A DNA stretch of 64,000 nucleotides from Trachythela sp. YZ-2020 (GCA_016169945.1 JADLSH010000318.1:2018501-2082500); one strand, 5' to 3'; positions 34,109-44,236 are shown, counted from the first letter of the stretch. Program-made: numbers and translations. The notes: generated by a model not told the origin, from the sequence alone.

Positions 34109-34483
34109 CAGGGGTCATCCTAAGGCCTCCCATTTTCCAAAATGGGCAGTTCTAATTGTAAAATGGGTAGTTCTAAAACCTAAAATGGGCAGTTCTAAAA
34201 ATTTGAGTTTTGGAGAGAACATGTTGAATTCGCAAACCCGAAAAATGTCTAAACATTCAATATTTAATATATTGTTTGAATTGATCATTATGATCATATA
34301 TACTTTCAAATACTTTTTACATTTTAACAAATTCCTAAAAATTTCTATCTTTGAGATAACCCTGTGACAGTGCTTGAAGCCAGGCTATAGCCAGCTTCTC
34401 CCTCCCACGCGAGGGAATTCGCGGCCCATTGCCTGTTCCGCCGCCAAAATGGGAAGTTCTAAATTTTCTTAGGATGACCCCTG
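34109..34483. mobile_element. 375-bp TIR element inside a SINE tail
   Basis: The ends CAGGGGTCATCCTAAG are inverted copies, with AAAATGGGCAGTTCTAA-type sub-terminal repeats. GGATAAC lies on both sides (34099-34105 and 34484-34490). The flanks together read as the reverse of a 117-bp SINE-tail unit (CTGGATA...TCAGTTCTAAAC), which confirms the insertion. The end sequence and the 7-8 bp duplication fit a hAT-type non-autonomous element. Confidence 0.7.
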
Positions 34484-34490
34484 GGATAAC

Positions 34491-34715
34491 GTGGTCAGTT
34501 CTAAACGTTCTTCCTAAATGCAGGCCATCCCTTATTTGTCCAGTGTTACTACAGGAGGAAACTGGAGTACCTCGAGAAAACCTGTGATGTTTGGTTGAGT
34601 CAAACTGGAAGCATTCTTCTCACACGAGACTGAGGTGAAATCGTAATCAGACAATTGCATTTTGCAGGAATCAAACTCCGGTCACAGAGGTGAAAGGCAC
34701 ATACTGATTAGTTTG
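34491..34715 (-). mobile_element. tRNA-derived SINE, near-complete, minus strand
   Basis: Read on the minus strand: GTGCCTTTCACCTCTGTGAC, a degenerate B box GAGTTTGATTCC, then CAATTGTCTGATTACGATTT, GAGAAGAATGCTTCCAGTTT, GGTTTTCTCGAGGTACTCC and finally TTTCCTCCTGTAGTAACACT with one tail unit. It is the clearest proof that head, body and 117-bp unit are one element. Its tail is split by the 34109-34483 insertion. Confidence 0.8.
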
Positions 34716-35149
34716 AGATGTCGCTCCAGTTACATATAGAGCCCACTGCCTTATTGACCTAGTGAGCTCTATATGAGCTCAGTGCGGTGTTTAACCCCTA
34801 AATGACGTCATCCTTAAATAAACATGGCGGTGAAAAATATTTTTGGCAAATTTTCCAAAAATAATTTGGAAATCCTATTTATACACAAAGGAATGATAAA
34901 AGTTTGTATTGTACGTAAAAGGCTTAAAACTATTCTCGTTTGTGCCAATTTGGAGAACAAAACAAACAAAAATAGGATTTAATTGTTCCTTTGCCAATGT
35001 AGTTGTTTACTATTTTGACTGTTGGTGGTAGTTTAATTAAATAACCGCGAAATAAACGACTTAATTAGGAATTCAGACTTCGGAAATTTATGATAGATAT
35101 ATGGAAATAGTAAAGGTGCCAAATTTATATAGGATAGTTCTATTATATA
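34716..35149. other. intergenic, nothing recognised
   Basis: No gene was found. A small inverted stretch TATAGAGC...GAGCTCTATA lies at 34736-34775. Confidence 0.35.
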
Positions 35150-35410
35150 TAGGTCTGTTCTCTCTACTCCTCTAGAGACCCAGAATACTGTTGGTCCAGT
35201 ATTACTACAGGAGGAGACCTAAACTAAACTAACTTTATTTATACTGGATAGCTCTATCAGTTCTAAACTGTTATTCATAAAGGTCCAGTACTAATGGCCA
35301 TCCTCTATTTGTCCGGAGAAAACCTGCGGGGTGTTAGGTGGGGTCAAACCGCTGGAAACACTCTTCAGTAATTCTCACATGTGACTGACGTATATTGCAG
35401 GAATCGACGT
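35150..35410 (-). mobile_element. SINE body and tail, minus strand
   Basis: On the minus strand the body CACATGTGAGAATTAC...GTTTGACCCCACC is followed by AAATAGAGGATGGCC and GGACCTTTATGAATAACAG, then a second unit ending near 35150. The tRNA-like head is lost. Confidence 0.6.
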
Positions 35411-35969
35411 CAAACATTGAGCAATATTGTAGTATTGTAAACCATTCAAATCTGTCCAAGTGGTGATTTTTCAGCAGAAATAATCTGAACTATTTTTTAA
35501 GCATTTGGAAATAATATCAACTTGCCAAAACTGCTCTCCCGCGATACTTTCTAATCAAATCTCTACAAGAGGTTTTTAGCCTTATTCAAACATACGACTG
35601 GGGGGTAAAATCTCTATACGCTGAACAAATGACAGTTCCTCTTGATTGCAAAGCCATATTTACCCAAATGTGGCAACTTAATCCTTAGTGTTTGAAAACA
35701 CAACGAAAGAATATGGTAAAATAGCGCCATAAGCGATAACATGACTGATTGCCTCGTGCGCAATAAGCGGTGCACTCACTACATTTGGAACTGTGGCTTG
35801 ATGACCTGATAGCAAATTTGACGTAGTTTGGAAAAACCTTTGTGAATTATCTAAGGTATGAGTAGTTTGGTTAGATAAGTAATTGCTTTCGTTTGGCACG
35901 GGTCTTTTGCCATCTCTGGGCGGTATTAGTACAAGTCAACTTATAGTTTAGTTTCATTTTTAATCTGTA
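35411..35969. other. intergenic, nothing recognised
   Basis: A 73-codon minus-strand frame at 35678-35899 has no recognised motif. No other feature was seen. Confidence 0.35.
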
Positions 35970-36535
35970 CCAAACACCGAAAGTTTTCTCCAGGCAGTTC
36001 AGTCTCCTCCTGTAGTAACACTGGACAAATCAATAAAGGATTGGCTTTATACTGGACCTCCTGGGAGAACAGTTTGGAGCTGATAGAGTTATTACTGATA
36101 AAAAAGTTAGTTTAGTTTATGTTTCCTCCTGTAGTAACACTGGACCAAAAGGGATGATCCTTACTGGACCTCTAGAGAGAACAGAACTGATAGAGCTAAC
36201 CAGTATAAATAAAGTTAGTTTAGTTCAGGTTTCCTCCTGTTGTAACACTGGAGCAATAAGAGAGGACTCTTACTGGACTTCTAGGGAGAACAGTTTAGAA
36301 CTGATAGAGCTATCCAGTATAAATATGGTTAGTTTAGTTTAGGTTTCCTTCTGTAGTAACACTCGACCAAAAGGGATGACCATTACTGGACCTGTAGGGG
36401 GAACAGTTTAGAACTGATATAGAGCTATCCAGTATAAATAAAATTTGTTTAGTTTTGTCCCAATAACACAAGACTGTAAAGGATGATCTTTACTGGACCT
36501 CTAGGGAGAACAGTTTAGAATTGATCTATCCAGTC
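35970..36535 (+). mobile_element. SINE body with 4-5 tandem 117-bp tail units
   Basis: It starts with the SINE body words CCAAACACCGAAAGTTTTCT and CCTCCTGTAGTAACACTGG, then repeats GGACCTCTAGGGAGAACAG and ATCCAGTATAAATA four to five times to about 36535. It is the longest tail array joined to a SINE body in the window. Confidence 0.75.
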
Positions 36536-36954
36536 AACTATACCATAGTGTACTGTTACATAAGGTTATACTTTAAGACAGCCCACATTCAAGAACATGT
36601 ATACTACCTCCGCATGATCTAACCATGCTTATCTCAGCAGTGGGAAGGCAACTCATATTTCATATCAATTTTAGGACTACAAGCGCCTTCAGTAATGTTT
36701 ACTTAGCATTCAAACACAATATATACGAGTCCACATGACCACATCAAATGTAAACACATAACAGGAACATGAGACAATAACAGGCATTTGTCGAACAAAT
36801 GTGGGCGCTAAGAAACACCACAACAACATTAGCACTGCAATAATAGCGATACGGGTAGCAGTATAAACAATCTACGCATATATATAGTTGGGTCTCACTA
36901 AGCACTACCGTGCACAGATGGTGGTCAACCTGCAGTTATCAGAGTGAGAAAATA
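36536..36954. other. possible promoter region
   Basis: ATATATATAG near 36880 followed about 30 bases later by CTCACTAAGC could be a TATA box and start region for the short exon at 36955. No other feature was seen. Confidence 0.3.
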
Positions 36955-36997
36955 ATGTTAATTCTTCTCATTATATGTAGTAGTCTTGTATTTGGAG
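36955..36997 (+). CDS. possible first coding exon of a secreted peptide
   Basis: ATG at 36955 starts a hydrophobic string MLILLIICSSLVFG, which looks like a signal peptide. It is followed by GGAG and a 5' splice site GTAAAT at 36998. About 340 bases downstream a pyrimidine-rich tract ends in TTTCTTTGCAG (37339), and seven bases later there is a second AG (37346). Using the second AG keeps a frame open to a TGA at about 37431, which would give a secreted product of just over 40 residues with two cysteines after the signal. A TATA-like box lies about 75 bases upstream. This is an inference from signals only; no homology is recognised. Confidence 0.3.
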
Positions 36998-36999
36998 GT

Positions 37000-37846
37000 A
37001 AATATATAAAATTGAGAGATGTAGTTTAATTTGCTTGCTCCTATAAGTGTCAACATTTCTGAAGTTGATCAGCATCTGCTGCCCTGTCACGTTTACTGAA
37101 ACCCTGGCAACAACATAAATTCGGCCGCATTTTTCATAAAAAACAAAGCGTGTGGGCCTTTTAGCGCTAATGTGTAATAGGTGCTAATAGTTTGATTGAA
37201 ATTAATGGTATTTGTACATTTAAGCGTAATTTCCCAGATTTGTGAGTAGATTTCTAAAAAACACCACAAAACAGCATCAAGAAAGCAGACACCTTCCCAA
37301 AATCAGCACAACTTATGAGGACATTCATTTTTCTTTGCAGAACACAGAAGGAAAATTGGTTATCTGTGGTAATCATCGAACAGAATTAGCTGCCTCGTCG
37401 GACTACGTTGGCATCGTAGTTCAGAGTTGTTGACAGAAGAAGTAAGAGATAGTTTGGAAGTAATATTTCAGAACAGGACAAGATAAGCTTTAAGAGCTCA
37501 CCTTTCGACCTTAGATCGTCGCAAAGGAGGGCAGTGTATATAAGGTGTTACGAGGAAGAGAAGAGCAGATTTTTGAGCGGACATTACAAGTGGTAGAGGA
37601 TTACGACAAAACGCATCAAAAGGTAAGCTAAGGAAAGGAAAAGTTTGAGAGTTTTTCAATTCTAATAAACATTTAATCATTCTAATGTCTCCATTGTACT
37701 GTACACCAGACATTAAAATGACCTCGCATTCTGACAACAACAGTACAAGGCTGTGCAGGATGTCACACAATACTTCAATCTTCTCAGAAGGAGTAAAAGA
37801 CAGCGCACAGCAGATACGATTCAATCATAATTTCCTGCAACTAAGC
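37000..37846. other. intron or intergenic with dispersed repeat
   Basis: 37040-37100 repeats 32275-32345. Open frames at 37242-37433 (+), 37498-37824 (-) and 37685-37909 (+) carry no known motif. 37339-37433 might be the second exon of the candidate peptide gene. Confidence 0.3.
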
Positions 37847-38000
37847 GCTGAATTGCAAAGGACGCAGCTCAAACGTCATCGTGTGGAAGGCTTACTGGGG
37901 TCTAGCTAGGCCCCACTTCCACCATGCATACGACCCATGTCTGATCACGGAGCACAGCTAAGGTGGAAGGGTTGGGTTAGTTGTTACTCTACTTACATCA
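37847..38000 (-). mobile_element. SINE 3' half, minus strand
   Basis: TGAATTGCAAAGGACGCAGC and TCTGATCACGGAGCACAGCT with GGTGGAAGGGTTGGGTTAG match the same words in 18140-18280. The tRNA head is absent. Confidence 0.6.
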
Positions 38001-39010
38001 AACATTTCAAACACATCAAGTCAGAGCAGGGTAGCCACCATCCTAAATAATCCCCATACCCTAGGCTTAGCTCAGTGGCAAGAGGCAGCACGTTAACCGC
38101 ATCTGCCATCATCCGTATTTCTCAATGCTTTTCAGGCCTTGCTGTTACAAAGATAAATAATTTTTTAAGCTTGCTCATAAATCAAACTTGGTTTATTTAG
38201 CGTGACATATAATTAACATACTGTTATGTTATTCAAAGATATCGTTAAGGAAACCAAACAAGCACTAATATAACCCTATTTCCTTGCATGGAACCTATGC
38301 CATGGCCTGTAAATGTTTATATGAAGATAAAAAAAATTCGCAAGATTGCACATAAATTAAAGTTAGTTTTTTGGAGCGGTAATATTGTTAACTTGCTGTT
38401 ATTTTACCCTCGCTATCGCTACACAAACAGGGCTGTTCAAATACTTAATAAAGTGATAAATACTTGGGAAATTACAGCAATTCATTCAAGAGATTATAGT
38501 GCATGACACTTGGCATGCAAGAGCATTGATAATAATCTCTCCTGTGATCAAGAGCAAGCGAGGTAGAGTTCGTGTCTTTGTTGCCACTTTATGTATATGG
38601 CTGTTTGTTTCTCGACGATTAATGCTGAATAAACGGGTATACACCAAAGATTTATAAAGCTATCAGGAACAGTGACAAACTATAGATTACTCCTGCAACG
38701 GGAATAGAAATATTGAATCGGTATGTGATACCGCGGTGAAGTGTCTCATAAGACCACTTAGCTACACAGTTGCCAAGAGACTTCTCTGCGATTTGAAATC
38801 GTACGTACATTTCCTCCACTTTATATAAATGTGCCTTTGACACAAGGTAGCTGTGTGCCCATTTTTTCGCAGATGTGACACGTGTGTGAATATTTTGCTA
38901 AGAATAGAATTCGGTGCGCAGCATTTCGGAGTCCTTGTAATTTGTAGTAATTGATAGCTCTGAATTGAGAGTTAGCAAGCGAGTGTTAGCAAGAGAGTTT
39001 CACCAACTCT
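38001..39010. other. intergenic
   Basis: GGCTTAGCTCAGTGGCAAGAG at 38064-38084 looks like the first part of a tRNA-derived head, but no B box follows, so it is a SINE fragment at most. Frames at 38288-38506 (+) and 38652-38843 (-) are unrecognised. Confidence 0.35.
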
Positions 39011-39220
39011 CATGCCCCGGTCAAACGGGAACAAGAGTTGCATGAGAGTTGACTGGATATTACCACTAGTACCGGTCAAACGAGCAAAAACTCTCATCAA
39101 CTCTCGTCAAAATTTGAACCAGCTCAAAGTTGATGAGAGTGCATGAGAGTTGGCGGTCATGAAACGCGAGCGAGAGTTGCTACTCTCATTGATTCTCATC
39201 CTCGTTTGACAAGGGCTTAT
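39011..39220. mobile_element. about 210-bp MITE rich in AACTCTCAT
   Basis: The ends CATGCCCCGGTCAAACG and, reversed from the right, ATAAGCCCTTGTCAAACG are inverted relatives. The interior holds many copies of ATGAGAGTT and its complement, so several hairpins are possible. It lies about 770 bp before the GPCR start. Confidence 0.55.
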
Positions 39221-39988
39221 GAATGTCGCGGTCGGCATTTCCATTCCTATTGGAGGACTGATTCCAATAGTAGAGTGCAGGTTCTATTAGCGACTGCTCT
39301 TTGTAAACTTGTTTCAATAAAATGCTTTGATGTTCTGTCTTAGGATTAAAGAATCTGTGTTATGTCAAAGTGAACATCGGAAAATCTTGGCCTGCACTTA
39401 CTGGAAATCTTTCAAATCATATCTCAATAACCTTTCCGGTTGCTCAAGTGGAAGTACAACTTCAAAGTTAACGACAAGATAAGTGACTTAATTAAAGTAT
39501 TGCTTCGGGCATTCGTGGATCAATTAATTAGACAATCTATCCAAAAAGCAAAGTTTAATCAAGTTTTTGAACAACCAAAGAAAACAACTTAATAACTAAA
39601 ATTCGTCTACAGTATATGAAAGAGATTAGAGAAAAGTTCAAGTTAAAGTTATTGAATTCACCGGACCGTTCAAATCTTAACTCTGCAAAGTCCACGAAAA
39701 CAACTTAACAATCAAAAATCATCTGCGCATGTGAAAGAAATTAAAGGAAACATTAAAGTGAAGTGAAAACATTCAATTAACCTAACAATTTTTGCAAACA
39801 AGCGAAGTGAAAGAACACAAGTTTACAATTAAGAATCGTCTATATATTGAAAGATATTAAGGAAAAATTCAAGTGAAAGCAAGAACCTTTGGACCTTTGC
39901 ATGAAACTGAACTAATCTAACCAAACACAGAGTGTATATAAATTAAAGCAGTAGAATACCAAATCTGACCATACCAACAATATCCACA
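39221..39988. other. upstream region of the GPCR gene
   Basis: AT-rich, with several loosely repeated GAAAGATATTAAGGAAA-like phrases (39615, 39740, 39850). TATATAAATT at 39935-39944 is a plausible TATA box about 50 bases before the ATG. No other feature was seen. Confidence 0.4.
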
Positions 39989-41416
39989 ATGTTCAACCTA
40001 ACCACAATAAACTCATCGTGCCCAGAAATCTCAGAATCCACAACAGAGGAAGCAATGCGATACTTCATATCAGTATGTCTAGCAATCATTATAACGATCT
40101 CCATCATAGGAAACTCCATGGTCTGCATCGCTTTCAAAGTGAACGAACACTTGCGAAATGTCTCGAATTCTTTCATCCTTAGTTTAGCCGTAAGTGATTT
40201 AATAACCACGATTTTTGTGATGCCTTATGACCTACATATTATACTACAGAAAGGAGCTTGGAACTACGGAGACAAACTATGCCAATTCTACACTATAGCG
40301 TATCTTATCTCAGCCCCTGCGTCCACCCTAAACCTGTTGGCAGTAAGTATAGATCGATTTCGACTTATCCGTGATCCGTTTGCCTATAAGAGACAAACTA
40401 CGCCATTCAGAGCATTAATGATGATAGTGTTTATATGGTTATACTCAACTGTAATGGCTTTGCTACCACTCATGGGCTGGAAAGATACAACACCTTGGCC
40501 AGTTGATACCTCGCCTAACTGTACTGTAACTAGCAATGCTGATAGCACTTGCTATTTCAATATCGCTTGGCACTACTCAATAATGGTGTCAGTTTTGAAC
40601 TTCGTTATTCCGCCTCTAATAATGAGCGTTATATATTTCAAAATTTATCAAATAGCAAGGCGACATATACGAAGGATACATCGCTTGGAAAGCGTTACTT
40701 TGAATGTAAGAGCCTCCCTAACTGGGATGATAAATTCAACAAATAATAGTCGAAGATCGTCAAGGGCTGGGTCGTGTTCGCCAATTCAGTTGGAAACGCA
40801 TATCAACGGTACGAACACGTATTTGACCGTTCCGCACGTAAATCATAAATTTCCGCACGTTGATGGGAAAGATGTGCACGCGAATCATAAGAATGAGCAC
40901 GAAAGAAAAGATTCCACGCACGCAAATACGGATTTTCAGCACGCGAAAATGGACATCGAGCACGCAAAAATGGGAACTGAACACGCAAAAATAGTTTTAC
41001 CGCACGAAAGAAAAAATTCCATGAACGAAAAAATGGACATTGCACAGGAAAGAAAGGATTCCACGCACGGAAGCTTGGATCATGCGCACGTCACACGCAG
41101 AAACAATAACGGAAAACGCAAATCACGCACGTTCTCAATAAACGGAACCTCAATGCTACGAAAAAACTTAAAAGCAGCAAAATCGCTCGCCATTATCGTT
41201 GGCACGTTTTTTCTATGTTGGTATCCATTTACAATTGTGAGTATGGTGGTAAACGCGTGCGTGAAATCTAACTTATCTTGTTCTTTGCCTCCAGTTTACG
41301 TTGAACAGATGTTGCTTATATTTGGATTCTTAAATAGTATGTTAAACCCCTTTCTGTATGGGTTGCATAATAAGGAGTTTAAGAGGACTTATAAACGTAT
41401 TTTACGATGGAAATGA
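39989..41416 (+). CDS. class A (rhodopsin-like) G-protein-coupled receptor
   Basis: Intronless gene of 475 residues for a seven-helix plasma-membrane receptor; the ligand is unknown. The N-terminus has N-glycosylation sites at N3 and N8. Helix 1 is about 24-49 with N42 (1.50), helix 2 has LAVSD with D70 (2.50), helix 3 starts at C98 and ends in DRF (122-124, a DRY variant), helix 4 has W150. The second extracellular loop has C178 and C188. Helix 6 has FFLCWYPF (W411, P413), and helix 7 has NPFLY (453-457) before an amphipathic helix 8. Position 3.32 is Y105, not the Asp of amine receptors. The long third intracellular loop (about 225-395) is basic and Ser-rich, and then contains twelve heptad repeats at residues 283-366. 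The first ATG is in good context (CCACAATGTTC). All core motifs are intact, so the gene is probably functional. Confidence 0.93.
   Translation: MFNLTTINSSCPEISESTTEEAMRYFISVCLAIIITISIIGNSMVCIAFKVNEHLRNVSNSFILSLAVSDLITTIFVMPYDLHIILQKGAWNYGDKLCQFYTIAYLISAPASTLNLLAVSIDRFRLIRDPFAYKRQTTPFRALMMIVFIWLYSTVMALLPLMGWKDTTPWPVDTSPNCTVTSNADSTCYFNIAWHYSIMVSVLNFVIPPLIMSVIYFKIYQIARRHIRRIHRLESVTLNVRASLTGMINSTNNSRRSSRAGSCSPIQLETHINGTNTYLTVPHVNHKFPHVDGKDVHANHKNEHERKDSTHANTDFQHAKMDIEHAKMGTEHAKIVLPHERKNSMNEKMDIAQERKDSTHGSLDHAHVTRRNNNGKRKSRTFSINGTSMLRKNLKAAKSLAIIVGTFFLCWYPFTIVSMVVNACVKSNLSCSLPPVYVEQMLLIFGFLNSMLNPFLYGLHNKEFKRTYKRILRWK
40835..41086 (+). repeat. 21-bp minisatellite coding 12 heptads in the GPCR loop
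   Basis: From codon 283 to 366 nearly every seventh residue is His (positions 283, 290, 297, 304, 311, 318, 325, 332, 339 and 360). Examples of units are HAKMDIE, HAKMGTE, HERKNSM and QERKDST. At DNA level the unit is CACGCNAAAATGGNNNTNGAN-like, 21 bases. The repeat is long enough to leave antisense frames open, which are not genes. Confidence 0.9.
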
Positions 41417-41898
41417 GAGTTGATAGTTATTGAATGTTGCATAATATAAGAAGTTACTATATGTAAGAACTTATTCTGAAATTTTGATATATATACGAGT
41501 TGTTCTCTTTTTGGGTGGGTAACAGCCAGGTGATCTGCCGGCGAGCAAATGGCCCGGAACTAACAACAGAATAGAAACCCATTTTGCTGTATTTAATCAC
41601 TTATTTCTTTGTGTTTCGTTTATAAAACTATTTGAAACTTTGTCAATATGTTTAACGATGGAAACCACAAGTCCATGACAAATTTAGTAACAAAATGAAG
41701 TACATTTCACGAGATATTTAGCAATTTGAATCTGAAAACGGATTTCTATTTTACGACTATTCCCAGTCTTTTTCCGTGTTTCCAGATCACCTAGCTAGTG
41801 GAGGCAACCCTCAGAATTCGTAACCCATATAAAAGTCAAACGTGAAGGTCTAGTGTAGGTAGTATTTTACAATATGTTATTGTGGTTTGTGTCTGAAC
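41417..41898. other. GPCR 3' region; single 80-bp repeat relative
   Basis: No gene follows directly. 41845-41898 (AGTGTAGGTAGTATTTTACA and GTGGTTTGTGTCTGAAC) is one unit of the repeat seen at 33857. It is split by the element at 41901-42318. Confidence 0.5.
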
Positions 41899-41900
41899 TA

Positions 41901-42318
41901 CACACGCAAAAATCTCACATCTTGTAACAAGTCTGCCAACAAGCCGTCAACAAGTTGTCATCGCACTGCTTGTCACAAGTTGTCAGCAAGTATGGAACAA
42001 CTTGTTAACAAATTGTAATAAGCTTGATGACATTATCAGACTTGTTACAAGGTTGTTCCAACAAGTCCGTTACATGCTTGATATAACAATATTGTTACAA
42101 CCTTGAGTTGTCAACCTTGTAACATTCTTGTTGTATCGTGGCTGTGACAGACCTGTTAGATAATGCCATCAAGCTTGTTACAATTTGTTAACAGCTTGTT
42201 CCAAACTTGTTAGAACAACTGGGAACAAGCAGTGCGAAGACAACTTGTTGACAGCTTGTGAACAGATTTGTAACAACTTGTTTGCAGACTTGTTACAATT
42301 TGTGCGTTTTTACGCGTG
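41901..42318. mobile_element. 418-bp foldback MITE, TA target, AACAAGTTGT-rich
   Basis: The two halves are inverted copies over about 180 bases: left CACACGCAAAAATCTCAC...TTGTAACAAGTCTG, right in reverse CACGCGTAAAAACGCACA...TTGTAACAAGTCTG. Both arms contain CGCACTGCTTG and AGCTTGATG. TA flanks both sides. The target GTGTCTGAACTACCTG is seen uninterrupted at 33905-33920 and 60388-60403, so the insertion and the TA duplication are proven in the window. Confidence 0.88.
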
Positions 42319-42770
42319 TACCTGGGTTTTTGTTCAAAAGATCAAAGTGTTTTAAGTTTTGTTCAGGTATGTCAGACACAACTTGAACCACTGTAAACCT
42401 TCTGCGGATAGTGGCCTAAATCAGAAGAGTGATTGGGTTAGAGTTCGAAAAGTTCTTATAAAAAACATTGCTATAGTGTTATATGTTATTTCACACTGTG
42501 TCACTGTCTATACGCTAAAGAGACATATTTTGCTATGTTCATACAAGATAAAAAGCCAAATATTCTTAAGGCTATAACCAAACCTACCAGACAACAATGG
42601 TGAATGAATAAAAGGATTTAAAAAATAGCGTCAAATAGTGTCGCTTTGATAGTGTCAAATTGACAGTGTAAACCTGATTTAATTGATATCATTAAAATAA
42701 AATGCTATTTAATGCTGAGTACAACACAATGCTGAGTACAACACATGTACAAGTACAGCTCAGACAAACT
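42319..42770. other. intergenic, nothing recognised
   Basis: A 72-codon open frame at 42359-42577 has no known motif. GCTGAGTACAACACA is duplicated at 42713 and 42731. Confidence 0.35.
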
Positions 42771-43370
42771 CAGACCTGCCAACCTTGGAAGTCCTAAAAA
42801 CTTATAAAGATTCAAATCCCCCCCCCAAAAAAAAACCCTGGAGATTTTAACAAAAACCTTAAGACAAGATAGTCGGAAACAGGAAACCTCGTCCCTCTCA
42901 GAAATATTTTATAAGTGATAGTATTTACATTGAACATAAGTTGGGTTAAGGGGCATAACATACATGTGGGGGAGTGGTTGGGGGTGGCGAGATTTAACAA
43001 CTTGAATTTTGTACGTCAAATTTTGCCATAATTTGATCGGGTAAAATTCGTTCAAGTCATGTTGAGCAAGAACAAGAAAGCCTTTTTGGTTTTTGGCCAG
43101 CCCCTTTACTTTAGTACTTTACGTTATGTCGAGATCATGTCCTTTCATCGTCTGACAGACAACGTAAAAACTCAGTCAATTTAAACTCAGTTACTTATTC
43201 AAGACTTTGATCAGAAAACACAAGAAAACTAGTTCTAGCCTCTCCCATCATAGGCAGCCCAAAAATTGGTGCCGTAGAATGCTCTAAATGTCGATCTGTG
43301 GCAAAACTCGCATGCAGCGCGCGACAAAGTTAAGTGGAATGGGGCGAGTTTTTGTCATATATCGACATTT

Positions 43371-43616
43371 AAGCCCGTTTTCCACTTCAACCGTATCGTA
43401 GCGAAACGTACCGGTGAGCATGCGTACATTGAAAATAGGTTAAAAAATTCACGTACTTCCGGGTGTATTCGCGTATCAAAATAAAAAGTTCGTCGCAAGT
43501 CAACTTTTTGGCGTACTACGGAAGTATTCCCCAACGAATATTCCCTAAATTTTGAAATTTAAAATTTGTTTTGATACGTTACGGTACGGTACGGGCGTAG
43601 TGGAAAACGGCCTTTA
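43371..43616. mobile_element. nested MITE A (GTTTTCCACT ends)
   Basis: AAGCCCGTTTTCCACTTCAA at the left is matched by AGTGGAAAACGGCCTT at the right. Inner words CGTATCGTAGCG and CGTTACGGTACGG are also inverted relatives. A TA lies at each side. Confidence 0.75.
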
Positions 43617-43853
43617 AGGCAATTTTCCATTACAGCCGCTTTGCCCGCGCGGGCGGAGCGACCATGTTTCAACTTTCGCTGTAGGTGTCTAGCATGAGAT
43701 TTTTTTGTCCGCTTTACACCTCGCGGACACGCTTGAAAGTTGAACTACATTCAACTTTCTTGGCGTGCCCGCGCGACTAATTATTCACGTGATTCGAATC
43801 GGTCGCTTCGCCCGCGCGGGCAAAACGAGTCGTTTAGAGCAAAATGGCCTTTA
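43617..43853. mobile_element. nested MITE B (GCCCGCGCGGGC arms)
   Basis: AAGGCAATTTTCCATTACAG with GCCCGCGCGGGCGGAGCGAC at the left is matched by GGTCGCTTCGCCCGCGCGGG and AAAATGGCCTT at the right. It sits directly after MITE A, separated only by TA. The GC-rich arms stand out from the AT-rich surroundings. Confidence 0.75.
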
Positions 43854-44236
43854 GAGCATTCTACACCAATTTTTGGGCTGCCTAAGCTCCCATATGAAGA
43901 TCCTTCTGCTTTCACTGTATAAAGATTTTAGTAAAAATTTGCAATGGCTGAGGAAGTAAGGGTGGGAGTCAAGGAGCATGCTGGAAGTTCGTTCTTGTTC
44001 ATGTTGCCATATTAGCCTTGATAAAAAGAAACAACTTGAATAGCCTGGTATACTTCTTAAAAGCTCATGAAAAATGGACAATGAGTCTTATCTTTCACAT
44101 GCAGTGATACAGTAAAAGCTTGAATATCCTGGAAGATCCTTTAAAAATCGTGTGAAATGGAAACGAAATCGTGAGAACTTAAGATAAGGTAAAAATCGTG
44201 TGACACACGATAAAATCGTGTGAGTTGCCAGGTCTG

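Larger units (their letters stand above)
43251..43884. mobile_element. foldback MITE containing two younger MITEs
   Basis: TAGGCAGCCCAAAAATTGGT and AGAATGCTCTAAA at the left are matched in reverse complement at 43852-43884. The inner arms (AATGTCGAT, AAAACTCGC and GCGAGTTTTT, ATCGACATT) also pair, so the original element was one long hairpin. Its right arm was split by the elements at 43371-43616 and 43617-43853. Confidence 0.75.
42771..44236. mobile_element. 1.47-kb element with CAGACCTG ends, host of nested MITEs
   Basis: The left end CAGACCTGCCAACC and the right end, reversed, CAGACCTGGCAACTC form a 13-base terminal inverted repeat with one mismatch. Sub-terminal ATCGTGTGA words repeat near the right end. 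It contains the foldback element 43251-43884, itself carrying two further elements. No transposase was seen. Confidence 0.5.

Noticed and set aside
40760..41045. Antisense open frames opposite the GPCR
   Set aside because: Produced by the 21-bp repeat read backward; no start context or homology.
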